From Bacteroidota bacterium (lineage in GTDB: Bacteria; Bacteroidota; Ignavibacteria; UBA10030; BY39), in the NCBI GenBank assembly GCA_030017895.1, contig JASEGV010000012.1, positions 1 through 51,900 on the forward strand: a stretch of 51,900 bases of DNA, given 5' to 3'. Positions 31,937 through 40,896 of this stretch are shown one piece after another. Under the pieces are notes generated by a model. The model made no database searches. It worked only from the letters and a program-made list of their open reading frames with translations, and had not been told where the DNA came from. How positions within the stretch are numbered: position 1 is the stretch's first letter; every line of letters begins with the position of its first letter. The position numbers and the translations under genes are program-made.

Positions 31937-33391
31937 ATGTCAACGGCAATACAAGGATTAAAACCAGAATTAGTCTGGAAATACTTTGCTGAAATATGTC
32001 AGATCCCCCACGGGTCCAAAAACGAAACAGCAATAATTGAATATATGCTGCAAACCGCAAGCAAACTTGGCTTGTCTGCAAAAAAAGACAGCTTCGGTAA
32101 CGTAGCAGTTTTTAAAGCAGGAACAGCCGGGAAAGAAAATGCCCCCACAGTAATTCTACAAGGTCATCTCGATATGGTTTGCGAAAAGAACAAAGATAAA
32201 GTACACGATTTTGAGAAAGACTCCATAGAGTTAGTTCGAGATGGAAATGTTCTAAAAGCAAACGGAACAACATTAGGTGCCGATAACGGAATCGGAGTAG
32301 CAATATCGCTTGCGATAATGGCGGATAAAACACTCGTTCACGGTCCGCTCGAATTTTTATTCACAGTTGATGAAGAAACGGGTTTAACGGGGGCGCAAAA
32401 TTTAAAGGGCGATTTTCTAAACGGCAAAATAATGATCAATTTAGATTCGGAGGAGGAAGGCGCACTTTACGTCGGATGTTCCGGCGGTAAGGATTCATTA
32501 GCTACACTTCCTATTGAATGGGAAGATGTACCGGCAGGTTATGTACCGTTGCAAGTTACTTTATCGGGTCTTCGCGGCGGGCATTCCGGTTTAGATATTC
32601 AAACCGGGCGTGGTAATGCGATCAAATTATTGAATCGTATCCTCTGGAATTTACATAATAAAATCGGTATTTACATTGCGAAATTTGAATCGGGAAATAA
32701 ACGAAATGCAATCCCACGAGAGGGCGAAGTTACAATACTTGTTCCTTCCGATAAGGTTCCGGAAGTTGAAACATCCGTCCGGAATTTCGATTCCATATTT
32801 AAATCTGAGTACAGTGTCGTGGATAAAGGGGTAACTGTTAAAGTGGCAAAATCGGATGCTGTAAGTAAAGTGTTTACAAAGAATTTCACCGATCGTTTGT
32901 TAAACTTGCTGTACGCTTTACCTCACGGTGTAATTGCGATGAGTCAGGAGATAAAAGATTTGGTCGAAACCTCAACGAACCTTGCAATTGTAAACACCAC
33001 GGATAAAGCTATAACAATTAGCACGAGTCAGAGAAGTTCGATCGAAAGTTCTAAAATGGATATTGTGAGCCAAGTCCGTTCTTCTATGCTGTTAGCAGGA
33101 GCAAACGTGGAACATTCGGACGGTTATCCTGGTTGGAAACCGAATATGAATTCAAAAATTTTAATTACCGCCAAAAGTGCTTATAAAAATCTTTACGGTA
33201 ATGAACCTCATATTAAAGCTATCCACGCAGGTTTAGAGTGCGGAATTATCGGCGAAAAATTTCCCGGTATGGATATGATATCGATGGGACCTACTCTCGA
33301 AGCAGTTCACTCTCCAGATGAAAAGATATATATAGACACTGTTGAAAAATTTTGGAAATACCTATTAGAAATTTTAAAGAACGTGAACTAA
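31937..33391 (+). CDS. pepD: Aminoacyl-histidine dipeptidase PepD (M20 family)
   Basis: 484 residues, the usual length. Metal ligands typical of M20C: H77-x-D79 in LQGHLDMVCEKN, D116 in GADNGIG, catalytic pair E146-E147 in DEETGLTGA; also SGLRGGHSGLDI, and AIHAGLECGII near the end. A cytosolic Zn-dependent dipeptidase (Xaa-His and broader), likely working on peptides imported by the OPT transporter upstream. It has an AGGAG site and ends before a clear terminator. The 89-bp gap upstream includes a short spacer repeat (31861-31890). Confidence 0.93.
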   Translation: MSTAIQGLKPELVWKYFAEICQIPHGSKNETAIIEYMLQTASKLGLSAKKDSFGNVAVFKAGTAGKENAPTVILQGHLDMVCEKNKDKVHDFEKDSIELVRDGNVLKANGTTLGADNGIGVAISLAIMADKTLVHGPLEFLFTVDEETGLTGAQNLKGDFLNGKIMINLDSEEEGALYVGCSGGKDSLATLPIEWEDVPAGYVPLQVTLSGLRGGHSGLDIQTGRGNAIKLLNRILWNLHNKIGIYIAKFESGNKRNAIPREGEVTILVPSDKVPEVETSVRNFDSIFKSEYSVVDKGVTVKVAKSDAVSKVFTKNFTDRLLNLLYALPHGVIAMSQEIKDLVETSTNLAIVNTTDKAITISTSQRSSIESSKMDIVSQVRSSMLLAGANVEHSDGYPGWKPNMNSKILITAKSAYKNLYGNEPHIKAIHAGLECGIIGEKFPGMDMISMGPTLEAVHSPDEKIYIDTVEKFWKYLLEILKNVN

Positions 33392-33422
33392 CTAGTTAAC
33401 TCAAACACCAACATTTTATCCG

Positions 33423-33458
33423 CCACGGATAACCTCGTTATTCGTGGTTTTATTTTTT
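33423..33458 (+). terminator. Intrinsic terminator of pepD, touching the next start codon
   Basis: An 11-bp stem (33423-33433 with 33437-33447; CCACGGATAAC against GTTATTCGTGG, one G-U pair), a 3-nt loop, then TTTTATTTTTT up to 33458. The ATG of the rRNA methyltransferase begins at 33459, so the hairpin also covers that gene's ribosome-binding region. Confidence 0.75.
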
Positions 33459-34865
33459 ATGCAAAATCAAAATGAAATAATTTTAAAAATCGATTCGTTA
33501 TCATCCGAAGGTAAAGGTGTAGCACGTTCCGATGGGAAAGTTTTTTTCGTTGCTGGTGGTGTACCGGGTGATGTCGTGAGATGTGTTGAGGTCAGATCAA
33601 AAAAAACATACAGCAATGTACGTGTAATTGAAATTCTCGAACCTTCCCAATATCGCGTTCAGCCAAGATGCGAGTATTTCGGTACTTGCGGAGGATGCAA
33701 ACTTCAATATCTCGATTACAAATCCCAGTTAGTGTTTAAATACAAAAACGTCGTGGATGCGTTCGAAAGAATCGGCGGCATCAAAAATCCGAATGTTTTA
33801 CCGGTAATCGGCTCCGGCGACGATTATTTTTACCGGAACAAGATGGAGTTTACTTTTTCGAATCAAAAATGGCTTACTAGAGAAGAGATAGATTCGGGAA
33901 CTGAAATAGAAAAAACATTCGGGTTGGGGCTGCACATTCCTAAAGTGTTCGATAAAGTTTTGGATATTGATGAATGCTGGTTGCAAAAGGAACAGACTAA
34001 TAAAATAATAAATTTTACAAGGGAGTTTGTTCGTGAAAACGCACTTACGATTTATACTACAAATACTCATGAAGGCTATTTACGACACTTGGTGATTCGG
34101 ACGAGTGAGGCAACCGGTGAAATAATGGTTAACCTCGTTACTACATACGATAAACCGAGTATTATGAAAAAATATACGGAGCTGCTAACCCAAAATGTTC
34201 ACGAAGTAACAACCGTTGTGAATAATGTTACAAGTCGGAAATCGATGGTTGCTGTGGGAGAAACTGAAAGAGTTTATTACGGGGGCGGATTCATATACGA
34301 AAAATTGGGTGGCTATAAATTCCGCATTTCAGCGAATTCATTTTTTCAAACTAACTCGAAACAAGCGGAGCGGCTTTATTCGGTTGTTAAGGAATATGCT
34401 TCATTGAAGGGTGATGAGGTTGTTTATGATCTTTACAGCGGTACAGGTTCTATAGCACTGTATATTTCTGATTCCGCCTCAGAGGTTGTCGGAATCGAGG
34501 TAGTTGAAAGTGCAATTCAAGATGCAAAGTTAAATGCCGAACTTAACCAAATTAATAATTGCCATTTCATACAGGGCGACCTGAAAGAAAAATTAACAAA
34601 GGAAACTGAATGGCTAAATCATCATTCTAAACCTGATGTAATTATTCTCGACCCGCCTCGTAGCGGCATGCATCCAAAAGTTGTAACCGAAATTGCGGCT
34701 CTTAAATCAAAACGGATAGTTTATGTGAGTTGTAATCCAACAACACAAGCCCGCGACATAAAAATGCTGATTGAACTTGGCTATATTCTTGAAGCCATTC
34801 AACCGGTCGATATGTTCCCACAAACTTTCCATATTGAAACAGTTACGTCTTTAACACACGCTTAA
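33459..34865 (+). CDS. rlmD: 23S rRNA (uracil-5-)methyltransferase, RlmD/RumA type
   Basis: 468 residues from the ATG at 33459; a GTG at 33444 would lie inside the terminator stem. N-terminal TRAM domain (about 4-60), [4Fe-4S]-type cysteines C71-x5-C77-x2-C80 plus C173, SAM-binding YDLYSGTGSIALYIS, ILDPPRSGMHP, and the catalytic C425 in VYVSCNPTT. It makes m5U in 23S rRNA; the exact position (1939 or 747) cannot be told from sequence. No Shine-Dalgarno is visible; the upstream bases are the U-run of a hairpin. Confidence 0.9.
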   Translation: MQNQNEIILKIDSLSSEGKGVARSDGKVFFVAGGVPGDVVRCVEVRSKKTYSNVRVIEILEPSQYRVQPRCEYFGTCGGCKLQYLDYKSQLVFKYKNVVDAFERIGGIKNPNVLPVIGSGDDYFYRNKMEFTFSNQKWLTREEIDSGTEIEKTFGLGLHIPKVFDKVLDIDECWLQKEQTNKIINFTREFVRENALTIYTTNTHEGYLRHLVIRTSEATGEIMVNLVTTYDKPSIMKKYTELLTQNVHEVTTVVNNVTSRKSMVAVGETERVYYGGGFIYEKLGGYKFRISANSFFQTNSKQAERLYSVVKEYASLKGDEVVYDLYSGTGSIALYISDSASEVVGIEVVESAIQDAKLNAELNQINNCHFIQGDLKEKLTKETEWLNHHSKPDVIILDPPRSGMHPKVVTEIAALKSKRIVYVSCNPTTQARDIKMLIELGYILEAIQPVDMFPQTFHIETVTSLTHA

Positions 34866-34916
34866 AACCGTTGTATTTAGAATGTTTTTTTTAAATAACG
34901 ATAAAATTGAAAAGTC

Positions 34917-34944
34917 TTGCGTTTTAAATAGATTTTTTTATATT
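34917..34944 (+). promoter_or_regulatory. Possible promoter of the DUF5916 gene
   Basis: TTGCGT (34917-34922), 16-nt spacer, TATATT (34939-34944). Transcription would start near 34951, so the leader would contain the whole repeat element at 34944-35077. Confidence 0.35.
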
Positions 34945-35077
34945 ATATACTGAAGTTACGCAGAATTGACTTTTTGTCATGTTGAGCGAAGCGAAACATC
35001 TAAAAATAGCCTGAATTTGAGGTTTCAGATTCTTCACTTCGTTCAGAATGACTCTTTTGCGTAACTTCAGTTATATA
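34944..35077. repeat. Nested inverted-repeat element (MITE-like)
   Basis: The outer arms are 34944-34962 and 35058-35077 (ACTGAAGTTACGCA and its complement, 14 bp perfect, extended by TATATA). The inner arms are 34976-35001 and 35027-35052 (GTCATGTTGAGCGAAGCGAA- and its imperfect complement ending CAGAATGAC). The inner pair is a familiar dispersed 'GTCATTCTGAGCGAAGCGAA' repeat of environmental genomes. It codes for nothing and lies between rlmD and the DUF5916 gene. Confidence 0.75.
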
Positions 35078-35129
35078 GAGTTTTTTAAACAACAATTAAA
35101 ATAATGCATTATTTAGGAGGCGGTAACAT

Positions 35130-37616
35130 ATGTTTTATTATAAAAAATATATTTTTTGCGTCATCTACTTATTTTTGGTGAACATACTTTTTGCGGGAAG
35201 TAGTCCTAAAAATATTGTTGCAACCCGCACAAACCCTTCACCCATCATAGATGGGTTATTGAATGAAGGGGTTTGGTTAAAAGCCGTACCGATGTCCGAT
35301 TTCGTTCAGTACGATCCTGTAGAAGGGGCCAAACCTACAGAAGGGACTACAGTCAGAGTTTTGTATGATGATTATGCATTGTATTTTGGCGTTATATGCA
35401 GCGACTCGAATCCCGAAGGTATAAAACAACAATTGACCCGGCGTGATAGAAGTAGCGAAGCAGATCGGTTCAGCATTACAATCGATTCATATAATGATGG
35501 ACAAACAGGATTTGTTTTTGCCGGTACTGTTTCAGGTGTCCAATCGGATGGTATATTGTATCATGATGGAGTAAAGTACGACATTCAATGGGATGCAGTA
35601 TGGAATTATGCTTCGAAAATCAATAGTGATGGTTGGTCGGCTGAATTCGAAATACCTTTCAGCGCCCTGCGTTTCACAAACCAGGAAGGAGAAATAGTAT
35701 GGGGGATAAATTTCAGACGCTACATTGCGCGCAAAAAGGAATTAGCTGAATGGGTAATGATACCACGCAGAGAAACAGGCCGCATTTCAAAAATTGGAAA
35801 TCTTTCAGGGATCATAGGTATAAATCCATCACTACACTTGTCAATCCTCCCTTATGCAGTTTCACACCTTAATTTCGACCAGCAACAAAAACCACATACA
35901 TTTAAAAAAGTATTTTACAAAGACGTCGGCGTTGATATTAAGTACGGCATCACGAATAATTTTACAATCGATGCTGCTATCAATCCTGATTTCGGACAGG
36001 TCGAAGTTGACCAAGAGGTTATGAACTTGACTGTTTTCGAAACTCTTTTCCCGGAAAAACGCCCTTTCTTTTTAGAGGGGAATCATATTTTTTCATTCGG
36101 AGTTACACCCGATGAGCAACAAATGAATTTATTTTATTCCCGACGAATTGGGAGAACTCCTAGATATAATTATGAAATTGACGATGATAGAAGTTTTGGT
36201 TCAATATCTGAAATTACATATTTACCGAAAAATACTACAATCATTGGGGCTGCTAAACTAACTGGGAGGACTGAATCGGGCTTAACTGTTGGCGCATTAT
36301 CAACCGTTACGGAGGGTGAATTAGCCGTTTACAAAGATTTAGCATTTGCGAGAAAAACGAAAATCGTTGAACCGAGTGCCAACTATAATGTGTTGCGTTT
36401 ATCTCAGGATATTCTAACAAATTCATCCGTCGGATTTATGGCAACAAGTGCTTTCCTCGATAAGCAATCACCAAACTATAGCGGTGGTGCTGATTGGAAT
36501 TTAAGATTTTTTGATAATACATATTCCTTTGATGGCTATCTAACGGGATCAGAGTTTTCAGCAAGGGACGGTTTCCTTGGTCATCACCAAAAATATCATG
36601 GTAGTGCGGGTAAATTATTCTTTGGAAAAATTGCCGGCAAGAACTGGGTTTATAATACAAGTTTCGATTATGCGTCAAAAAAATTCAACATAAATGAACT
36701 TGGCTTATATAACCGACCGCGAGAGTTCGGTGGACGGTCGAATTTAATTTATAAAGACGATCAAGCGAGCGGAATTTTTCTCCGGTACTTATTAATGTTG
36801 GGGACTGATTACAGGTGGAACTATGATTATTACAATACAGCAAAAAATATTGGTATAGCTTCTAATTTCATTCTAAAAAATTTTTGGTCGGTTACTTTAC
36901 ACGTTATGAAAGATATGAAAATTTATCAAGGAGCAGAACGAGGTATAATCGGTTTATATAGAAAGCCGGAAATACTTTCACTGCAAGCTGAAATTTCATC
37001 GGATACACGAATGCCTGTGAGTTTTAAAACACACCTGATCTATGAAGTAGATTCGAAGTCGAAAAAAGAAATTGTCGGTTCTTTAAATTTAACTTTGCGC
37101 CCTACAACTTGGCTTGAGTTTGTTCCGATGTTCACACTCGCAAAACGTTGGAAAGAAGAGACTGGAGTATTTTTAGGAGGGGCATTTCGGACTGCGATAG
37201 ATCCTATTACGGGAAAACCGTTCACTCTTTTTGGTGATAGAGATTTAGATTATTTTGATGTTGCATTGCGAGGTATAATTACTTTGCGAACTAATTTAAG
37301 TTTGCAATATTTTACACAAGTCTTTCTTTATAAATGGCATTATAGGAATTTCAAAAAAATCATAACACCCGACAATTTAGAAATTTTCGATTACGATTTT
37401 TATTATCAAAATTTTACGTATAAAGCTCTCAATGCTAACATTGTTGTGCGGTGGGAATTTTTACCGGGTAGCACTTTATTTTTTGTTTGGACACAAGCGC
37501 GCCAAAACTTCGAGCCAATATTCTTTTCAAAAGCAACAAAAGATTTGTCAAATACTTTCAACATTCCTCCCGACAACGTTTTGTTGCTAAAATTAAATTA
37601 TTGGCTAAATTTATAA
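35130..37616 (+). CDS. DUF5916 outer-membrane protein with N-terminal CBM9-like domain
   Basis: 828 residues. Signal peptide (about 1-24, ending LFAG), then a carbohydrate-binding-family-9-like domain (about 35-220: PIIDGLLNEGVWLKAVPMSDFVQYDP, ALYFGVICSD, DGWSAEFEIPFSALRF). A long C-terminal DUF5916 region follows (about 230-828) made of alternating aromatic beta-strands ending in LLLKLNYWLNL, as expected for an outer-membrane barrel. It contains the typical DAAINPDFGQVEVDQ and LFPEKRPFFLEG. The function is unknown; it may handle or bind a polymer at the cell surface. A TAGGAGG site precedes the ATG. Confidence 0.88.
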   Translation: MFYYKKYIFCVIYLFLVNILFAGSSPKNIVATRTNPSPIIDGLLNEGVWLKAVPMSDFVQYDPVEGAKPTEGTTVRVLYDDYALYFGVICSDSNPEGIKQQLTRRDRSSEADRFSITIDSYNDGQTGFVFAGTVSGVQSDGILYHDGVKYDIQWDAVWNYASKINSDGWSAEFEIPFSALRFTNQEGEIVWGINFRRYIARKKELAEWVMIPRRETGRISKIGNLSGIIGINPSLHLSILPYAVSHLNFDQQQKPHTFKKVFYKDVGVDIKYGITNNFTIDAAINPDFGQVEVDQEVMNLTVFETLFPEKRPFFLEGNHIFSFGVTPDEQQMNLFYSRRIGRTPRYNYEIDDDRSFGSISEITYLPKNTTIIGAAKLTGRTESGLTVGALSTVTEGELAVYKDLAFARKTKIVEPSANYNVLRLSQDILTNSSVGFMATSAFLDKQSPNYSGGADWNLRFFDNTYSFDGYLTGSEFSARDGFLGHHQKYHGSAGKLFFGKIAGKNWVYNTSFDYASKKFNINELGLYNRPREFGGRSNLIYKDDQASGIFLRYLLMLGTDYRWNYDYYNTAKNIGIASNFILKNFWSVTLHVMKDMKIYQGAERGIIGLYRKPEILSLQAEISSDTRMPVSFKTHLIYEVDSKSKKEIVGSLNLTLRPTTWLEFVPMFTLAKRWKEETGVFLGGAFRTAIDPITGKPFTLFGDRDLDYFDVALRGIITLRTNLSLQYFTQVFLYKWHYRNFKKIITPDNLEIFDYDFYYQNFTYKALNANIVVRWEFLPGSTLFFVWTQARQNFEPIFFSKATKDLSNTFNIPPDNVLLLKLNYWLNL

Positions 37617-37639
37617 CTATATTTAGGAAAAAATATTCG

Positions 37640-38089
37640 ATGAGTAACAAAAATAACTTTGCCGAACAGATTGCTGAACTTACTTTTAACCTTCTTCAAA
37701 ATTGTCAGGAAAAAGAGAGCAGATTGGCTGACCAACTAAATTTAACGGTATCCGAATTTAGAACTTTAAGATATTTCCGGAAAGATATTAGCTTAAATAT
37801 AAAAGAATTAGTAGTCCGAATCCGACTGAGCGGCAGCCGTCTCACGCGAATTTTGGATGGATTAGAAAAGAAAAACATCCTCACCCGCTCGATTGATCAT
37901 CAGGATCGAAGAAGTACTATTGTTACTCTTTCTCTGTCCGGCGTTGAAATCGTTCATACTCTTAACAACAAATTCATCGAAATTCATAAAGAAATTTTGA
38001 AAGAAATTCCCTCATCTCAACATGATACAATCACAGGAGGATTGCGTCAATTGTTGCAATCGTTAGAAAGTTGGTTAAAAGTTTCTTAA
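37640..38089 (+). CDS. MarR-family transcriptional regulator
   Basis: 149 residues from the ATG at 37640, chosen because AGGAAA lies upstream and it gives the normal MarR length; the frame is open upstream inside the previous gene. The winged helix-turn-helix covers about 30-105 (LADQLNLTVSEFRTLRYF, IKELVVRIRLSGSRLTRILDGLEKKNILTR, wing DHQDRRSTIVTLSLSG). It should bind an operator as a dimer; the targets are unknown. It lies 23 bp after the DUF5916 gene, so the two may share a transcript, which ends at the hairpin at 38128. Confidence 0.88.
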   Translation: MSNKNNFAEQIAELTFNLLQNCQEKESRLADQLNLTVSEFRTLRYFRKDISLNIKELVVRIRLSGSRLTRILDGLEKKNILTRSIDHQDRRSTIVTLSLSGVEIVHTLNNKFIEIHKEILKEIPSSQHDTITGGLRQLLQSLESWLKVS

Positions 38090-38096
38090 AACTTCA

Positions 38097-38125
38097 TTGC
38101 AAATCTAATCATTTTGTCGTATATT
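38097..38125 (+). promoter_or_regulatory. Promoter of the lepA gene cluster
   Basis: TTGCAA (38097-38102), 17-nt spacer, TATATT (38120-38125). The predicted start, near 38132, falls inside the left arm of the marR terminator. Confidence 0.55.
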
Positions 38126-38127
38126 TT

Positions 38128-38159
38128 AACCGCCCGCCATTGGCGGTTATTTTATTTTT
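38128..38159 (+). terminator. Intrinsic terminator after the MarR gene
   Basis: A 7-bp perfect stem AACCGCC/GGCGGTT with a 7-nt loop, followed by ATTTTATTTTT. lepA starts 11 bp further on. Confidence 0.7.
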
Positions 38160-38170
38160 AGAACGGTTAA

Positions 38171-39967
38171 ATGGAAAATAACAGAAATTTTTGCATAATA
38201 GCACATATAGACCACGGTAAATCGACTATAGCCGACCGCCTCTTAGAACGCACCGGAACCATAACTCTGCGTGAAATGAAGGTCAATCAAGTCCTCGACG
38301 ATATGGCTCTTGAACAGGAACGCGGTATCACGATTAAACTTCACGCCATTCAAATGAGTTATAAGGCAAACGATAAAAAAACTTATACTTTGAACCTGAT
38401 CGATACACCGGGGCACGTCGATTTTTCGTATGAAGTTTCTCGCTCACTTGCTGCGTGCGAAGGAGCTTTATTAGTTGTAGATGCCTCACAAGGTGTCGAA
38501 GCACAGACAATCAGCAATTTATATCTTGCAATCGACGCTGGATTAGAAATTATACCGGTTATCAACAAAATTGATTTACCGAGTTCGATGATAGAATCGG
38601 TTAAACATCAAATTATGGATTTGATAGGATGCCGCGAGGATGAAATTATCTTAACAAGCGCCAAGCAAAAAATCGGGATCGATGAAATCTTGGAGGCAAT
38701 CGTTGCTAGGATTCCAGCGCCAAAAGGTGATGTCGGTGTTCCATTACGCGCTCTGATATTTGATTCTATTTTTGATATTTATCGTGGCGCAGTTGTGTAC
38801 CTTCGGGTTTTCGAAGGTTCATTAAAGGAAGGCGACAAAGTAAAATTTTTCGCAAACAACAAAATTTTTGAAGCTGAAGAAGTTGGTGTATTGGAAATGA
38901 AACGGGTTCGCACTGGCTCGCTGAAGGCGGGCGACGTGGGTTACCTCGTTGCAGGTGTTAAAGACGTTCACGATACAAAAGTGGGCGATACAATTACCAA
39001 TGCCGATAACCCGGCTTCAGAACGCCTGCCCGGATATAAAGAAGTGAAGTCGATGGTGTTTGCCGGCTTGTATCCAACTAATGCTGACGATTTTGCACTG
39101 CTACGTGATTCACTCGAAAAACTTCAGCTCAACGATGCGGCGCTTATCTTTGAACCTGAAACATCTTCAGCCCTCGGCTTCGGTTTCCGCTGCGGCTTTC
39201 TTGGCTTGCTTCACATGGAAATTGTTCAGGAACGACTTGAACGCGAATACAAACAAAATTTAATAACAACAGTTCCAAACGTTGAGTATCGTGTTACAAC
39301 TCATAAAGGCGATGTTATTCTGGTTGATAATCCGGCGCTGATGCCTGAAATCGGAAATATCGATCGAGTCGAAGAACCTTATATTGCCGCTCAAATTATT
39401 ACACCCACAGAATATATCGGAAATATAATGAAGCTTTGCACCGAGCGGCGAGCAATTTATAAAAATACAACTTATCTCGATCCGACCCGTGCTGATTTAA
39501 GATACGAGATTCCGCTATCTGAAATTATATTCGACTTTTATGATAAACTTAAATCGACTACACGCGGTTACGCATCGTTCGATTATGATTTTTTGGATTA
39601 TCGCGAATCGGATTTAGTTAAGTTGGACATCTTGTTAAATAGTGAATCGGTTGATGCACTCTCCACCATAGTCCATCGCGATAAATCTTACGAATGGGGT
39701 AAAAAACTTTGTGCCAGATTACGCAAACTTATTCCACGTCAGATGTTCGAGGTTGTGATTCAAGCTGCAATCGGAAGTAAAATAATATCACGCGACACGA
39801 TTTCAGCTATGCGTAAAAACGTTATTGCTAAATGTTATGGCGGAGATATCTCGCGTAAACGCAAACTGCTCGAAAAACAAAAAGAAGGCAAAAAACGTAT
39901 GAAGCAGGTAGGCAGAGTCGAAATTCCGCAAGAAGCTTTTTTGGCTGTGCTTTCAATTGAAGAATAA
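38171..39967 (+). CDS. lepA: Elongation factor 4 (LepA)
   Basis: 598 residues, the normal length. GTPase motifs: G1 AHIDHGKST (11-19), G3 DTPGHVDF, G4 NKIDLP. Downstream are the EF-G-like domains and the LepA-specific C-terminus ending [24 protein letters not shown] in pieces. It is a ribosome-associated GTPase that promotes back-translocation or helps ribosome assembly. The placement of lepA directly before lepB is conserved in many bacteria and is seen here too (15-nt gap). Confidence 0.97.
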   Translation: MENNRNFCIIAHIDHGKSTIADRLLERTGTITLREMKVNQVLDDMALEQERGITIKLHAIQMSYKANDKKTYTLNLIDTPGHVDFSYEVSRSLAACEGALLVVDASQGVEAQTISNLYLAIDAGLEIIPVINKIDLPSSMIESVKHQIMDLIGCREDEIILTSAKQKIGIDEILEAIVARIPAPKGDVGVPLRALIFDSIFDIYRGAVVYLRVFEGSLKEGDKVKFFANNKIFEAEEVGVLEMKRVRTGSLKAGDVGYLVAGVKDVHDTKVGDTITNADNPASERLPGYKEVKSMVFAGLYPTNADDFALLRDSLEKLQLNDAALIFEPETSSALGFGFRCGFLGLLHMEIVQERLEREYKQNLITTVPNVEYRVTTHKGDVILVDNPALMPEIGNIDRVEEPYIAAQIITPTEYIGNIMKLCTERRAIYKNTTYLDPTRADLRYEIPLSEIIFDFYDKLKSTTRGYASFDYDFLDYRESDLVKLDILLNSESVDALSTIVHRDKSYEWGKKLCARLRKLIPRQMFEVVIQAAIGSKIISRDTISAMRKNVIAKCYGGDISRKRKLLEKQKEGKKRMKQVGRVEIPQEAFLAVLSIEE

Positions 39968-39982
39968 AAAATTTTATTAACT

Positions 39983-40894
39983 ATGAACAAAACAGAAACA
40001 AAACAACATCCATCAAAAACTCGAAAAGAAGCGAAAACTTTTAAAGAAAAAACTATTCACTGGTTCAAAGAAACCGGTACAATACTAGGAATATTTTTGA
40101 TTTTGAATAGTTTTGTGATAGCTTCGTTCCAGGTTCCGACCGGGTCGATGGAGAACGAAATTTATGGCGGCGATTTTTTACTTGTGAACAAATTTGTTTT
40201 TGGCGGTACAACTCCGCGTACAATTCCTTTCACCGATACTAAAATCCCTCACTTCAAACTTCCAGCACTATGGAGTGTTGAGCGGGGTGATGTTATTGTA
40301 TTTGCTTTTCCTGGTAACAGGGAAGAAGTAGAAGCTGAACCGTTTGCATATTACTTGAAAAGGGCTGTGGCAATTGCCGGCGATACTTTAGAAGTCCGTG
40401 GCCGTGTTGTTTTCGTAAACGGCGATCCAGCTCCGATTCCACGAAACATACATTTCAATACAGGGATGATTAAACCGAAGGGAGAAACTGACGACCGAAT
40501 ATTTCCGCCGAGAGCTCCCTTTAATGAAGATAATTACGGTCCGATTAGAATTCCCAAAAAAGGGGACATAATTGAATTGGGTATTCATAATTATGCTACA
40601 TGGAAAATATTCATCGAACGCGAAGGTCATAAAGTTACATACGATAATCGAGGAGTATTTATTGATAGCAAATTACAAAACACCTACGTCGTAGAAAGAG
40701 ATTATGTTTTTGGTATGGGCGATAACCGCGATAACAGCCTTGATAGCCGCTTCTGGGGATTTATCCCGACTTGTGAAGTAGTCGGCACACCTCTCATTTT
40801 ATACTGGTCGTGGGATCCGCATATTTCAATTTTAGATTTTAGCAGGAAGTTAAGTACCGTCAGATTTAATCGTATAGGAAAACTCGTTAAGTAA
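39983..40894 (+). CDS. lepB: Signal peptidase I, first of a tandem pair
   Basis: 303 residues. One N-terminal membrane helix (about 32-50), catalytic serine S55 in VPTGSMENEI, general-base lysine K126 in YYLKRAVAIAGD, and box E GDNRDNSLDSRFWGF. It removes Sec/Tat signal peptides on the outer face of the inner membrane. All catalytic residues are present. The basic cytoplasmic N-terminus (about 30 residues) is longer than in its neighbour. It starts 15 nt after lepA. Confidence 0.95.
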   Translation: MNKTETKQHPSKTRKEAKTFKEKTIHWFKETGTILGIFLILNSFVIASFQVPTGSMENEIYGGDFLLVNKFVFGGTTPRTIPFTDTKIPHFKLPALWSVERGDVIVFAFPGNREEVEAEPFAYYLKRAVAIAGDTLEVRGRVVFVNGDPAPIPRNIHFNTGMIKPKGETDDRIFPPRAPFNEDNYGPIRIPKKGDIIELGIHNYATWKIFIEREGHKVTYDNRGVFIDSKLQNTYVVERDYVFGMGDNRDNSLDSRFWGFIPTCEVVGTPLILYWSWDPHISILDFSRKLSTVRFNRIGKLVK

Positions 40895-40896
40895 TT

